This document shows, one piece after another, positions 1 to 6,960 of a stretch of DNA of 19,632 nucleotides. Within the stretch, counting starts at the first letter, position 1. Each line of letters begins with the position of its first letter. The notes below the pieces were generated by a model. It was not told the DNA's origin. It was given only the letters and a program-made list of their open reading frames with translations, and did no database searches. The translations under genes were made by a program, and so were the position numbers. The stretch is from JANOMH01 sp031422295 (GTDB lineage: Bacteria; Pseudomonadota; Alphaproteobacteria; Rhodobacterales; Rhodobacteraceae): contig JANOQM010000055.1 of the NCBI GenBank assembly GCA_031422295.1, positions 1-19,632 of the forward strand, written 5' to 3'.

Positions 1-129
1 CTTCACCCACTTGTTCAGGGTCGAAAGCCCAACCCCCAAATCAGACGCAACCTGACGCCTCGTCAGGCCACTGGTCGTCGCGATGCGAACTGCATCCCGC
101 TTGAACTCGTCGCTGTGTATTGCTGCCAT
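1..129 (-). CDS. IS3-family transposase OrfA, N-terminal 43 residues (runs off the window)
   Basis: Read from base 129 on the minus strand, the gene gives MAAIHSDEFKRDAVRIATTS and continues GLTRRQVASDLGVGLSTLNKW. This is the N-terminal helix-turn-helix of the HTH_Tnp_1/OrfA type, which binds the inverted repeats of the element. A GAGGAG-like ribosome site lies a few bases upstream of the ATG. The remaining OrfA and the OrfB integrase part would lie to the left of base 1. The frame is open with no stop through the window edge, so nothing here shows that the transposase is broken. The assignment to IS3 rests on the sequence pattern and gene orientation; the subgroup cannot be decided. Confidence 0.8.
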   Translation of the reverse strand, partial: MAAIHSDEFKRDAVRIATTSGLTRRQVASDLGVGLSTLNKWVK

Positions 130-186
130 ATCCGGTCTCCTCGATGGCGCGTATTGCTCTCAAAAAACCGGAACGAAACTGCGACA
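1..186 (-). mobile_element. End of an IS3-family insertion sequence (partial)
   Basis: The segment holds the start of an IS3-type OrfA reading leftward, preceded by a short non-coding end. Read on the minus strand, the likely terminus begins TGTCGCAGTTTCGTTCCGG at base 186, with the TG start typical of IS3-family ends. Just beyond it, from about 187, uninterrupted SNF2-helicase coding sequence begins. The boundary at 186 is inferred from that switch and from the TG terminus. The other inverted repeat and the target duplication lie outside the window, so neither could be checked. The element disrupts the helicase gene to its right. Confidence 0.72.
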
Positions 187-1306
187 GGTCCAATTCAATT
201 CCGGCCAAGCGCGAGTTCTAATCTCGACCGAGGCTGGTGGCGAGGGTCTGAATTTGCAGGAAGCCTGCCACGTGATGGTCAACTATGACCTGCCATGGAA
301 CCCATCTCGCCTCGTTCAGCGCATCGGTCGTCTGTATCGTTACGGGCAGAAAAAGCGTGTGCAGGTCCTAAACCTGCAATCGGACGACGGATTCGACAAT
401 GCAGCCTTGGGCCTCATGCTGGATCGCGTGACCACGATTGCTGCGGATATGGCCGTGGTGGCGGGCGACGGCAAGGAAGCTCTGGCCGCCGACATTCTTG
501 GAGAGCTTCTTTCAAACATCGACATGGGCGAGATCCTTGAGCGCGCCCAGTCGATGAAGTTCGACCAGACTCAAGAGGATATCGAAGCTGCGATCGCGAG
601 GGCGCGCGAAGCGCGAGCAGCTGAGGCCGACATTCTTCAGTATGCCAGTGCTAGCCAAACTCAGGTCAATGGCGGTTTCGAGGGCCGGCACATGGTCAGC
701 TTCTTGCGCGCGATGGCACCATATGCGGGCTATGAACTGCGCCAAGAGCTGCACGAAGGCAAGACCTTGGAAATCCAGCTCTCCGAAGGTGCGATCCGTC
801 AATGGCCTGAATTCGGGCGCCGTTCAGTGGTACGCCTGACCGTCGATCACATTAGGGCCCGGCGCGACCCTTCGCTTTACTTGATGGATTTTGAAAGCAA
901 CTTTGTCCGACATCTTGCGGAACTTGCCTCAGAGCGTCGTGTTTTTGATGGGCTCTACGGAGAGGCCGAAACTGCGGAGGGCCATGAAGTTGGTCTGATG
1001 ACAGTTCATCGCCTGCGTTGGCAAGATCTTTCGGGCCAACTCCTCGAGGAGGACCTGTTGCCGGTTATCTCAGTGGGCGACAAGATCCGCGAGATGGATC
1101 GCAAGGCTTTCGCGGATCTTCTGGCTAAACCCCTGCGCAGCCTTCCGTCGGGGGTTGCCGGAGATGACCCGGCACCGGACGAAAAGCGACTCGACACATT
1201 ATTGGTGGTGCGCGCTCGTCCCGAAGTCATGCCAGGCTCGGTAATGACATTGGCCGGCCTGAGACTTGCCGCCACCTCAGGCGAAATAGTTGGGGCGGAT
1301 GCATGA
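187..1306 (+). pseudogene. SNF2-type helicase, C-terminal remnant truncated by the IS
   Basis: The frame carries the second RecA lobe of a superfamily 2 SNF2-like helicase. Motif V reads VLISTEAGGEGLNLQ and motif VI reads VQRIGRLYRYGQ, followed by about 300 residues of helical, charged C-terminal region with no motif I recognise. The Walker A and DExx lobe is missing: upstream coding stops at the IS end. The frame can be extended leftward to an ATG at 83, but those codons are antisense to the transposase and are not helicase-like, so I do not take them as native. The gene ends 158 bases before mcrB on the same strand, which suggests it once formed part of the same defence cassette, perhaps moving along DNA for the McrBC pair. 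The 5' part may survive beyond the IS. The surviving piece should not be an active ATPase. Confidence 0.8.
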
Positions 1307-1464
1307 AAGTAAAAATAGGTCACAGATTTGATTGGCTTGGCGCATGGGCGAGGCAAAATACGATAAGGTCGAGCAGATGCGGCTGGTAAATACGTTGTGT
1401 GCGTTGGAAAAATGCAGTTGAGCGGGATTTTTAAATTTGGCGTGAGCAAGAGAGGTTACAAGTA

Positions 1465-3987
1465 GTGGCTGATTGGGCCGATGTAGAAAAGCGGCTGCCG
1501 CAAGATGATGGGGCCCGCAGCAGATCCTTTCTTCTCAATTATTTGAGGACCAGGACAAGTTTCAAACCGCAAGAGGTGCTTGCAAAGGTAGTTGTTCTTG
1601 TCGACGGAAAGGGACGGCGCATGCTTTGGGGTTACGGCTCCACTGGCATTCAGAATCTCTATCTTGGGCCTGCGGTTGCAGAATGCTTTCCTGCGGATAT
1701 GCAGCGATCATTTCCTCTCAAGAAGCACTCGGCCAGAACAACTTATTTAGGGGCTTATGAAGGCCCGACAGTGGAAATCCGCGGCCCCGAAGATCTCAAG
1801 ATTCTCGCTCCACTCGAGACCGGGATCCCAGCAGAAACGTCTGTTTCTGCGTTGTCCCGTGAAGCTGTCGAATCTGCGATGGACGCTTATGACCGATATT
1901 TGGCGACAGGTGAGCATGGCGATGTTTTTGATAAGTTTGGCGACCCTCGGGATTATTGGGTGCGCTCGACCAAGGCTCGCACCAATCGGGTATATCCGAC
2001 AAAGCAAATAGTCGCTTTTGTGCGTGGCAAAACAGACTTGAATGGCGGATGGGGGCAGAAGGCGGACGCGGCCGCCCGACTTCACAACTCAGGTTTCATC
2101 ATCGTCGACAAAGCCGACCAGCCCGTTCCGGCTCCAGATCGGTATGATCACCTAATCCGTGGTGCTGAGCGTATCCGGTTGTGTGCGTTGAATTACTGGC
2201 TTTTGCCCGGGCGTGAGCGTTTCGAGGAAGCTGTCACCATCCGTGTCGGAACACTTGCGGGTGATCTCTGCATGAACCAGGCGCTCCGCAATGTCTGGCA
2301 ATCGCTGCGAGGCTCGAAACTTCAAGAAATGGCCCAAGTTCCACCGCCGCATCAAGAAGGCGAAGACGAACGAGCCACAACAACCTTCACATACCGCCTA
2401 GAACAGAACGGGAGTTCCCCAAAAATGAAACCAGAAACTTCGGGGAAACAGCCATCCGCCACCAACATGATCCTTTACGGCCCCCCTGGCACCGGCAAAA
2501 CGTTCGCCACGGCTTTTGAAGCTGTTCGGCTCTGTCTTGGTGACGATGCTGCCGCGCCGCTGTCAAATGATCGGGACGCGCTGATGGAGGCGTATCGCCG
2601 GCTTGTGAGCGAAGGGCGGATCGAGTTCGTCACGTTCCACCAGTCGTTTTCGTATGAGGATTTTGTCGAAGGGCTGCGGCCGACCACCGATAACGCGAAA
2701 GCCGATGACGAGGTGGGAGACGCCCCTGCATCCGGAGGTTTCAGCCTGAAACCTCATGCCGGCATGTTCAAGCAAATCAGCGAACGCGCGCGCCTCGACA
2801 CCGGTGACGGCAGCGCGGATGATCGACTGGATCGCTCACGGCATATTTTTAAGATCGCCTTGGGTGAGCGGTCATCTCAGGAAGATCGGGTGGAATATGG
2901 GCTCCAGAACAACCTAATCCACAATGGCTGGGGTGAGAATATCGACTGGTCTGACGAGCGCTATGAGAGTTGGAGCGAAATTCGCAGCAAGCTTGAGGAA
3001 GTTCAGGGTGCGCCTGTCAGCAGTCACAGTGGCCATCTAGTGTGCAACTATTCTTTCCGGAACGATCTTCAAATTGACGACTATGTCGTCGTTTCGGATG
3101 GGCGGGACAGGTTTCGCGCTTTTGGCAAGGTCACGAGCGAGTATTTCTTCGACAAGGATGCAGCTTTTCATCCGCATCGGCGGCGTGTCGATTGGCTCTG
3201 GATTGACGACGGTGGTGCTGAGAGGATTGCGTTTTATCCCAAGACCTTCCGACGTCATTCGTTCTACAAACTGGATGACGATGCAATTGACTGGGATGGC
3301 CTTGAAAGCGTGGTGCTTCGTCGAGATGCGGTGCGTCCTGCGGCAAGCGCCCGCGATTTCGTGTTGATCATCGACGAGATCAATCGCGCCAATATCTCCA
3401 AGGTTTTCGGGGAACTGATCACTCTGCTCGAGGTCGACAAGCGCCTTGGCTGTCAAAACGAGGTTAGGCTGCGTCTGCCATATTCGGGTACCAGCTTCGG
3501 TGTCCCGTCGAACCTGCATATCATAGGCACGATGAATACGGCAGATCGCTCGATTGCCTTGCTGGACACCGCCCTGCGCCGCCGCTTTACTTTCCGTGAA
3601 CTGATGCCCGATCCTACAAGGTTGGACGAGAACGTGGATGGCATCAACCTGCGCAAGCTCCTTGCGGCATTGAATGATCGGATCGAATATCTGTTCGACC
3701 GGGAGCACCAGATTGGACACGCCTATTTCACGGCATGCCGCAGTCTCGTCGACATTGAAGAGGTGATGCGCCACAAGGTCATCCCGCTCTTGTCCGAGTA
3801 TTTCTACGACGACTGGTCCAAGGTCGCTGCGGTTCTGGGGGATCGTCCCTTCGCCGCTCAGACGCATTTTCTTGATGCCAAGCGGCTCGTGGCTCCCGCT
3901 GGCCTGCTGGAAGACGAGATGGGCGAGGAAAAGGTGCGTTGGAGCGTCAAAATGTCCTTCGATTTCTCGGAATTCGAGGCGCAATGA
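1465..3987 (+). CDS. mcrB: McrB-type AAA+ restriction ATPase with an inserted EVE-like domain
   Basis: Motor subunit of a type IV restriction system, predicted to recognise modified DNA and drive the McrC nuclease by nucleotide hydrolysis. Of 840 residues, 1-115 are unrecognised. About 135-215 resemble a small N-terminal module seen in other restriction proteins (YPTKQIVAFVRG, then GFIIVD). The AAA+ core has Walker A GPPGTGKT at 339-346, the McrB block FVTFHQSFSYEDFVEG at 388-403, Walker B LIIDEINRAN at 634-643, the McrB signature GTMNTADRS at 688-696 and RRRF at 705-708. Residues about 459-600 form an insertion (IFKIALGE, HNGWG, DDYVVVSDG, FGKV, HRRRVDWLW) that looks like an EVE/PUA-type modified-base reader. 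The start is GTG 1465, with AAGAGAGG nine bases upstream. The stop overlaps mcrC by four bases. The gene is longer than E. coli McrB (459 residues) because of the extra domains. McrB proteins use GTP, which the sequence alone does not prove here. Confidence 0.88.
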   Translation: MADWADVEKRLPQDDGARSRSFLLNYLRTRTSFKPQEVLAKVVVLVDGKGRRMLWGYGSTGIQNLYLGPAVAECFPADMQRSFPLKKHSARTTYLGAYEGPTVEIRGPEDLKILAPLETGIPAETSVSALSREAVESAMDAYDRYLATGEHGDVFDKFGDPRDYWVRSTKARTNRVYPTKQIVAFVRGKTDLNGGWGQKADAAARLHNSGFIIVDKADQPVPAPDRYDHLIRGAERIRLCALNYWLLPGRERFEEAVTIRVGTLAGDLCMNQALRNVWQSLRGSKLQEMAQVPPPHQEGEDERATTTFTYRLEQNGSSPKMKPETSGKQPSATNMILYGPPGTGKTFATAFEAVRLCLGDDAAAPLSNDRDALMEAYRRLVSEGRIEFVTFHQSFSYEDFVEGLRPTTDNAKADDEVGDAPASGGFSLKPHAGMFKQISERARLDTGDGSADDRLDRSRHIFKIALGERSSQEDRVEYGLQNNLIHNGWGENIDWSDERYESWSEIRSKLEEVQGAPVSSHSGHLVCNYSFRNDLQIDDYVVVSDGRDRFRAFGKVTSEYFFDKDAAFHPHRRRVDWLWIDDGGAERIAFYPKTFRRHSFYKLDDDAIDWDGLESVVLRRDAVRPAASARDFVLIIDEINRANISKVFGELITLLEVDKRLGCQNEVRLRLPYSGTSFGVPSNLHIIGTMNTADRSIALLDTALRRRFTFRELMPDPTRLDENVDGINLRKLLAALNDRIEYLFDREHQIGHAYFTACRSLVDIEEVMRHKVIPLLSEYFYDDWSKVAAVLGDRPFAAQTHFLDAKRLVAPAGLLEDEMGEEKVRWSVKMSFDFSEFEAQ

Positions 3988-5297
3988 GGCCCTTCACGAT
4001 CCGCGAATGGGAAAAGCTGCCCTATGGAGATGGCGAGGGACAGATCCCTGACGAGATGGCGGGTCGGCTTGCCGCCATCGCTGCCGCGTCTCCTCTGTCT
4101 GGCAGAGGTGGGGGCGGCGTGCTTGAGCATGGGCGCCATGCACTGCGGGCACGCGGCGTCGTTGGGGTTCTGTCTACCCGTGATTGCACGCTGGAAATTC
4201 TTCCAAAAATCGATGTCGACGCTGAAAGGGACCTTGAGGGCCAGAACACGGCAATCCGTAAGCGATTGATCCATATGCTCGCCGTCGCACTTGACCTCAA
4301 GATTGATCTCGGGTCGATCACCGAACTCGCATGGCAGCGCGAAACGCTCCTAGAAATCCTGATCCGCATCTTCAGCCAGAAACTCACGGATGCTGTCCGC
4401 CAGGGAATGCCGCGCCGCTACATTGAGCAAGAAGATGACCTTCCCGCACTGCGCGGCACGCTGAACATTACTCGGCAGTTCACGCGCCTTGCGGTCAATC
4501 CCTCGCGGTTGGCATGCCGCTTCGACGTCCTTTCAGAGGACATTGCCCTCAACCGCATCATGAAGGCGACTGTCTCCCATCTGTCGCGGATTTCTCGGAG
4601 CACTGCCAACCAACGGCGATTGCGCGAGCTTTCGTTTGTTTATGCGGAAATCGCCGATGTTCCGGCTTCTGCACTAAGGTGGGACGACGTCGTCATAGAC
4701 CGGACAAATCGGCGCTGGCAGGATCTCCTCGGCATGGCCCGGCTGTTCTTGCAGAACCGATATCAGACCACAACGGGTGGCCCGGGCCAAGGCACGGCCC
4801 TCCTGTTCGAGATGAACGCACTCTTCGAGGAATATGTCGGCCGCTTGATTTCACGCGCGCTGGCGGGCAGTGGCATGACCGTTTCTCTGCAGGGAGGGCG
4901 GCTGTTCTGTCTGACTACTCAGGACACGCAGCGAGGTCTATTCCAGACCAAGCCCGACATTCTGATCCGCTCGCGCGGCGTCGTGACGCATGTGATCGAT
5001 ACAAAGTGGAAGCGGATATCGTCGCGGATCGATGACCCCAAACAAGGGGTGTCGCAGGGTGATGTCTATCAGATGATGGCATATGGTCATTTGTACGGCT
5101 CGCCGCGGTTGACCCTCTTGTACCCGCACCATGCTGGATTAGGTGACGGAGAGGCGATCCATTCGAGACACAAGATTAATGGGCATGACGTGATCTTGGA
5201 GACAGCAAGCATTGATGTGGCCAACGGGTCTATGATGCTCGATCGTCTTAGAATGCTGCTGCGGGGCGATAGCTTTGCAGCTAGCGAAATGGCCTGA
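3984..5297 (+). CDS. mcrC: McrC, nuclease subunit of the McrBC-type restriction system
   Basis: 437 residues. McrC binds the McrB hexamer, stimulates its nucleotide hydrolysis and cuts DNA with a PD-(D/E)xK active site. The N-terminal half (about 1-130) has the family's beta-rich McrB-contact pattern, with VVGVLSTRDCTLEILPKID at 59-77. The middle has LPALRGTLN (153-161) and CRFDVLSEDIALNRI (178-192), both typical of McrC. The nuclease motif is LFEEYVG near 280, KPDILI at 323-328, then VIDTKWK at 337-343, giving Asp325, Asp339 and Lys341 as the likely catalytic set. QMMAY follows at 363-367. ATG 3984 sits in an ATGA overlap with the mcrB stop, with GAGG four bases upstream, which indicates translational coupling. 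All key residues are present, so mcrBC looks intact although the upstream helicase gene is broken. Confidence 0.9.
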   Translation: MRPFTIREWEKLPYGDGEGQIPDEMAGRLAAIAAASPLSGRGGGGVLEHGRHALRARGVVGVLSTRDCTLEILPKIDVDAERDLEGQNTAIRKRLIHMLAVALDLKIDLGSITELAWQRETLLEILIRIFSQKLTDAVRQGMPRRYIEQEDDLPALRGTLNITRQFTRLAVNPSRLACRFDVLSEDIALNRIMKATVSHLSRISRSTANQRRLRELSFVYAEIADVPASALRWDDVVIDRTNRRWQDLLGMARLFLQNRYQTTTGGPGQGTALLFEMNALFEEYVGRLISRALAGSGMTVSLQGGRLFCLTTQDTQRGLFQTKPDILIRSRGVVTHVIDTKWKRISSRIDDPKQGVSQGDVYQMMAYGHLYGSPRLTLLYPHHAGLGDGEAIHSRHKINGHDVILETASIDVANGSMMLDRLRMLLRGDSFAASEMA

Positions 5298-6036
5298 AGC
5301 GCTACGCCATCAGTCGCACGCCAGAGATGGGTTGGACATCAGTCGCGTTCCCTCCGCCATTTCCCCTTCCCGGAAATAGCATAAACATTTTAAAATAAAG
5401 GGCTTTCCGGCGTTCTCGCCACGGTCCGCAAAACATCGTCGCTTGCGTTGCTGCACATGTTGCTGCGCAATCCGCTGCAGAGGCCATTGCGCGGGTCGTC
5501 ACATAAGCATCATTCGGCGCGGATCGAACTTCCATCTTCGCAAGCGAGTCCCGCTGCGATACGGGCGGGTTAAACTCTGAGTCACGGTCTGGATAGGCCT
5601 TCACACCGACTCCGAAAGCGTCGCCAAACAGAAGGCCCCGCTGGCGTGGCAGCATCACATACAGGCTTGGGACGCCCGCATGGCCGGGGACACGGGCGAC
5701 GCGGAACGGCGCTGCGAGGCGGCCCGCAAACTGGCCGCGGTCAGGGGCTACCGCTACCACTGCAGGTCAATTGTTTGATCTCAGTTCCATCCGGCATGCA
5801 GATGAATCTGCGAAATCACCGAAAGATACAGATCAACACAACATCGCAAAAGCAATGCCTTATAGCTGTTCACCGGAACAGCCGTGGTCAACAGGTCAGA
5901 AGAATATAGCACCGAAGAGAACGCTTCTAGGCTCTCAGGTGTGGAGGCCGATTAGCAGCCTCTCCTGCATAACCCTTGAAAACAAAGGGAGATTTTTGCC
6001 ACAGCAAGTGATGGAGAAACGTTCCTCAAGGGCAAG
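5298..6036. other. Island edge without an intact gene
   Basis: No complete gene is visible between mcrC and tRNA-Ser. Bases 5298-5502 hold an AT-rich patch (about 5375-5400) and nothing I can name. Bases 5503-5778 hold the integrase remnant listed separately. Bases 5779-6036 contain only short open frames without ribosome sites or recognisable motifs. The 60 bases next to the tRNA include an A/T-rich stretch of the sort often seen at attachment sites, but no second copy of the tRNA 3' end was found in the window, so no att pair can be claimed. Confidence 0.55.
5503..5778 (+). pseudogene. Tyrosine-type phage/island integrase, N-terminal remnant
   Basis: One frame reads ISIIRRGSNFHLRKRVPLRY, continues GRVKL, meets TGA at 5578-5580, then resumes VTVWIGLHTDSESVAKQKAP, LAWQHHIQAWDARMAGDT and ERRCEAARKLAAVRGYRY before a stop at 5776. 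The arrangement of RKRVP, V.W.SLHTD and an alanine-rich helical segment is that of the N-terminal arm-binding region of integrases common in Rhodobacterales islands. Three lesions are visible: ATA where a start ATG would sit (5503-5505), a TGA at a place where family members usually have arginine (CGA to TGA), and loss of everything after about residue 91, including the whole catalytic domain. It points toward tRNA-Ser(GGA). The family call is by pattern only. Confidence 0.7.
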
Positions 6037-6126
6037 TGGCGGATCGATAGGGATTCGAACCCTAGAGACGGTTCCCCGCCTACACACTTTCCAGGCGTGC
6101 GCCTTCGACCACTCGGCCACCGATCC
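6037..6126 (-). tRNA. tRNA-Ser (anticodon GGA)
   Basis: On the minus strand the 90-nt gene starts GGATCGGTGGCCGAGTGG and ends with an encoded GCCA. The acceptor stem is GGATCGG with TCGATCC (one G-U pair). The D-arm has GCCGAGTGGTCGAAGGC. The anticodon loop is CTGGAAA, reading GGA, which decodes UCC/UCU serine codons. A long class II variable arm follows, then the T arm TAGGG-TTCGAAT-CCCTA. The 3' end faces the integrase remnant and the mcrBC island, so this tRNA is the probable integration target. Confidence 0.96.
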
Positions 6127-6196
6127 GTTGGCGCTGTCTACCCTTGCGGCGGGACGGAATGCAAGGGCCTGAACCGCAGGTCGCACCGGTTCAGTA

Positions 6197-6826
6197 TCAC
6201 CCGGGCTGATCTGCAACCGGCGTTGGAAAAAATGACGTATCTTCGGCGAAATACTGGAAACTATCGGCATTGCGCACAGCCGACCGCGGGTCAGTTAGGG
6301 CTTCGGCCTCGCAGGTCGGGCGGGAATACCAGAAATCGTCGGTGCCGGCGACGCGGATGAAATGGCTGATCTCATGGATCACCGTGCCTTCGCGGGTGCC
6401 GTTTTCCATCTCAACCGATCCTGGCACAGCGCTGATCATGGTGGGCAATTCAAAATATTGCGGGCAGATGTTCAGCACAAACGCCTCATCGGGGTAAACG
6501 AAGGCATAGGTATCATCCTCACAACCGTCATCGCTCTGGTTCAGACAGATCACCCGGATCTGACCCGTCGCAATCGTCGAATAGATCGATTTCAGCGTGG
6601 TCCGGGCGGTTTCGGCGTTTTGTTTCGAATAGGGTCCAAACCAGCGGCGGTAATTTTCCGTATCGCCAATCGCCACGGCGGCGCGCAGCCCGATATTATG
6701 CGCCCCTTTCAGCGCAGCCGATAAATCCGCAATTTCGGTTTTCTCGCATTGATAGAAATTCTGCGCCATGGCGGCGCTGGTGGACAGCACGAACAAGCTG
6801 ATAATAAAGGCAAATATCCGCAGCAT
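6197..6826 (-). CDS. Secreted aspzincin (M35-like) zinc metalloprotease
   Basis: 209 residues with a clear signal peptide (MLRIFAFIISLFVLSTSAAM, cut after Ala-Met-Ala-Gln near residue 22), so it acts in the periplasm or outside the cell. The zinc site is VIHEISHF with HExxH at 151-155, followed by GTDDFWY at 161-167. This matches the aspzincin GTxDxxY motif, in which Asp164 is the third zinc ligand. Cysteines at 27, 94, 102, 121 and 172 could form disulphides. The domain is the Lys-specific metallo-endopeptidase/deuterolysin type. Start ATG 6826 is chosen over the TTG three bases upstream because AGGAGAG (6834-6840) lies seven bases before it. It stands alone between the tRNA and the mscS gene. 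The substrate is unknown. Confidence 0.83.
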   Translation of the reverse strand: MLRIFAFIISLFVLSTSAAMAQNFYQCEKTEIADLSAALKGAHNIGLRAAVAIGDTENYRRWFGPYSKQNAETARTTLKSIYSTIATGQIRVICLNQSDDGCEDDTYAFVYPDEAFVLNICPQYFELPTMISAVPGSVEMENGTREGTVIHEISHFIRVAGTDDFWYSRPTCEAEALTDPRSAVRNADSFQYFAEDTSFFPTPVADQPG

Positions 6827-6960
6827 CAAGCAACTCTCCTAAAACCCTTTGATCAGGCTAGCACCGTTTGGTGATTCCGCTCAACACAACAGTGACAGGC
6901 CGGGCGCGGGGCGGTTTAACCCTTGCCCAGCCACCTTCTGCCTTTTGTTCAACCGGGCGG

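Noticed and set aside
83..186. In-frame ATG at 83 as a start for the helicase fragment
   Set aside because: These codons lie on the antisense strand of the IS transposase gene and do not resemble helicase sequence; the native start is missing.
3037..3984. 315-codon minus-strand open frame inside mcrB
   Set aside because: The opposite strand encodes Walker B and the MNTADR motif of McrB; the antisense product has no recognisable features.
5302..5760. 152-codon minus-strand open frame over the island edge
   Set aside because: The opposite strand carries recognisable integrase remnants, and this frame has no motif or ribosome site.
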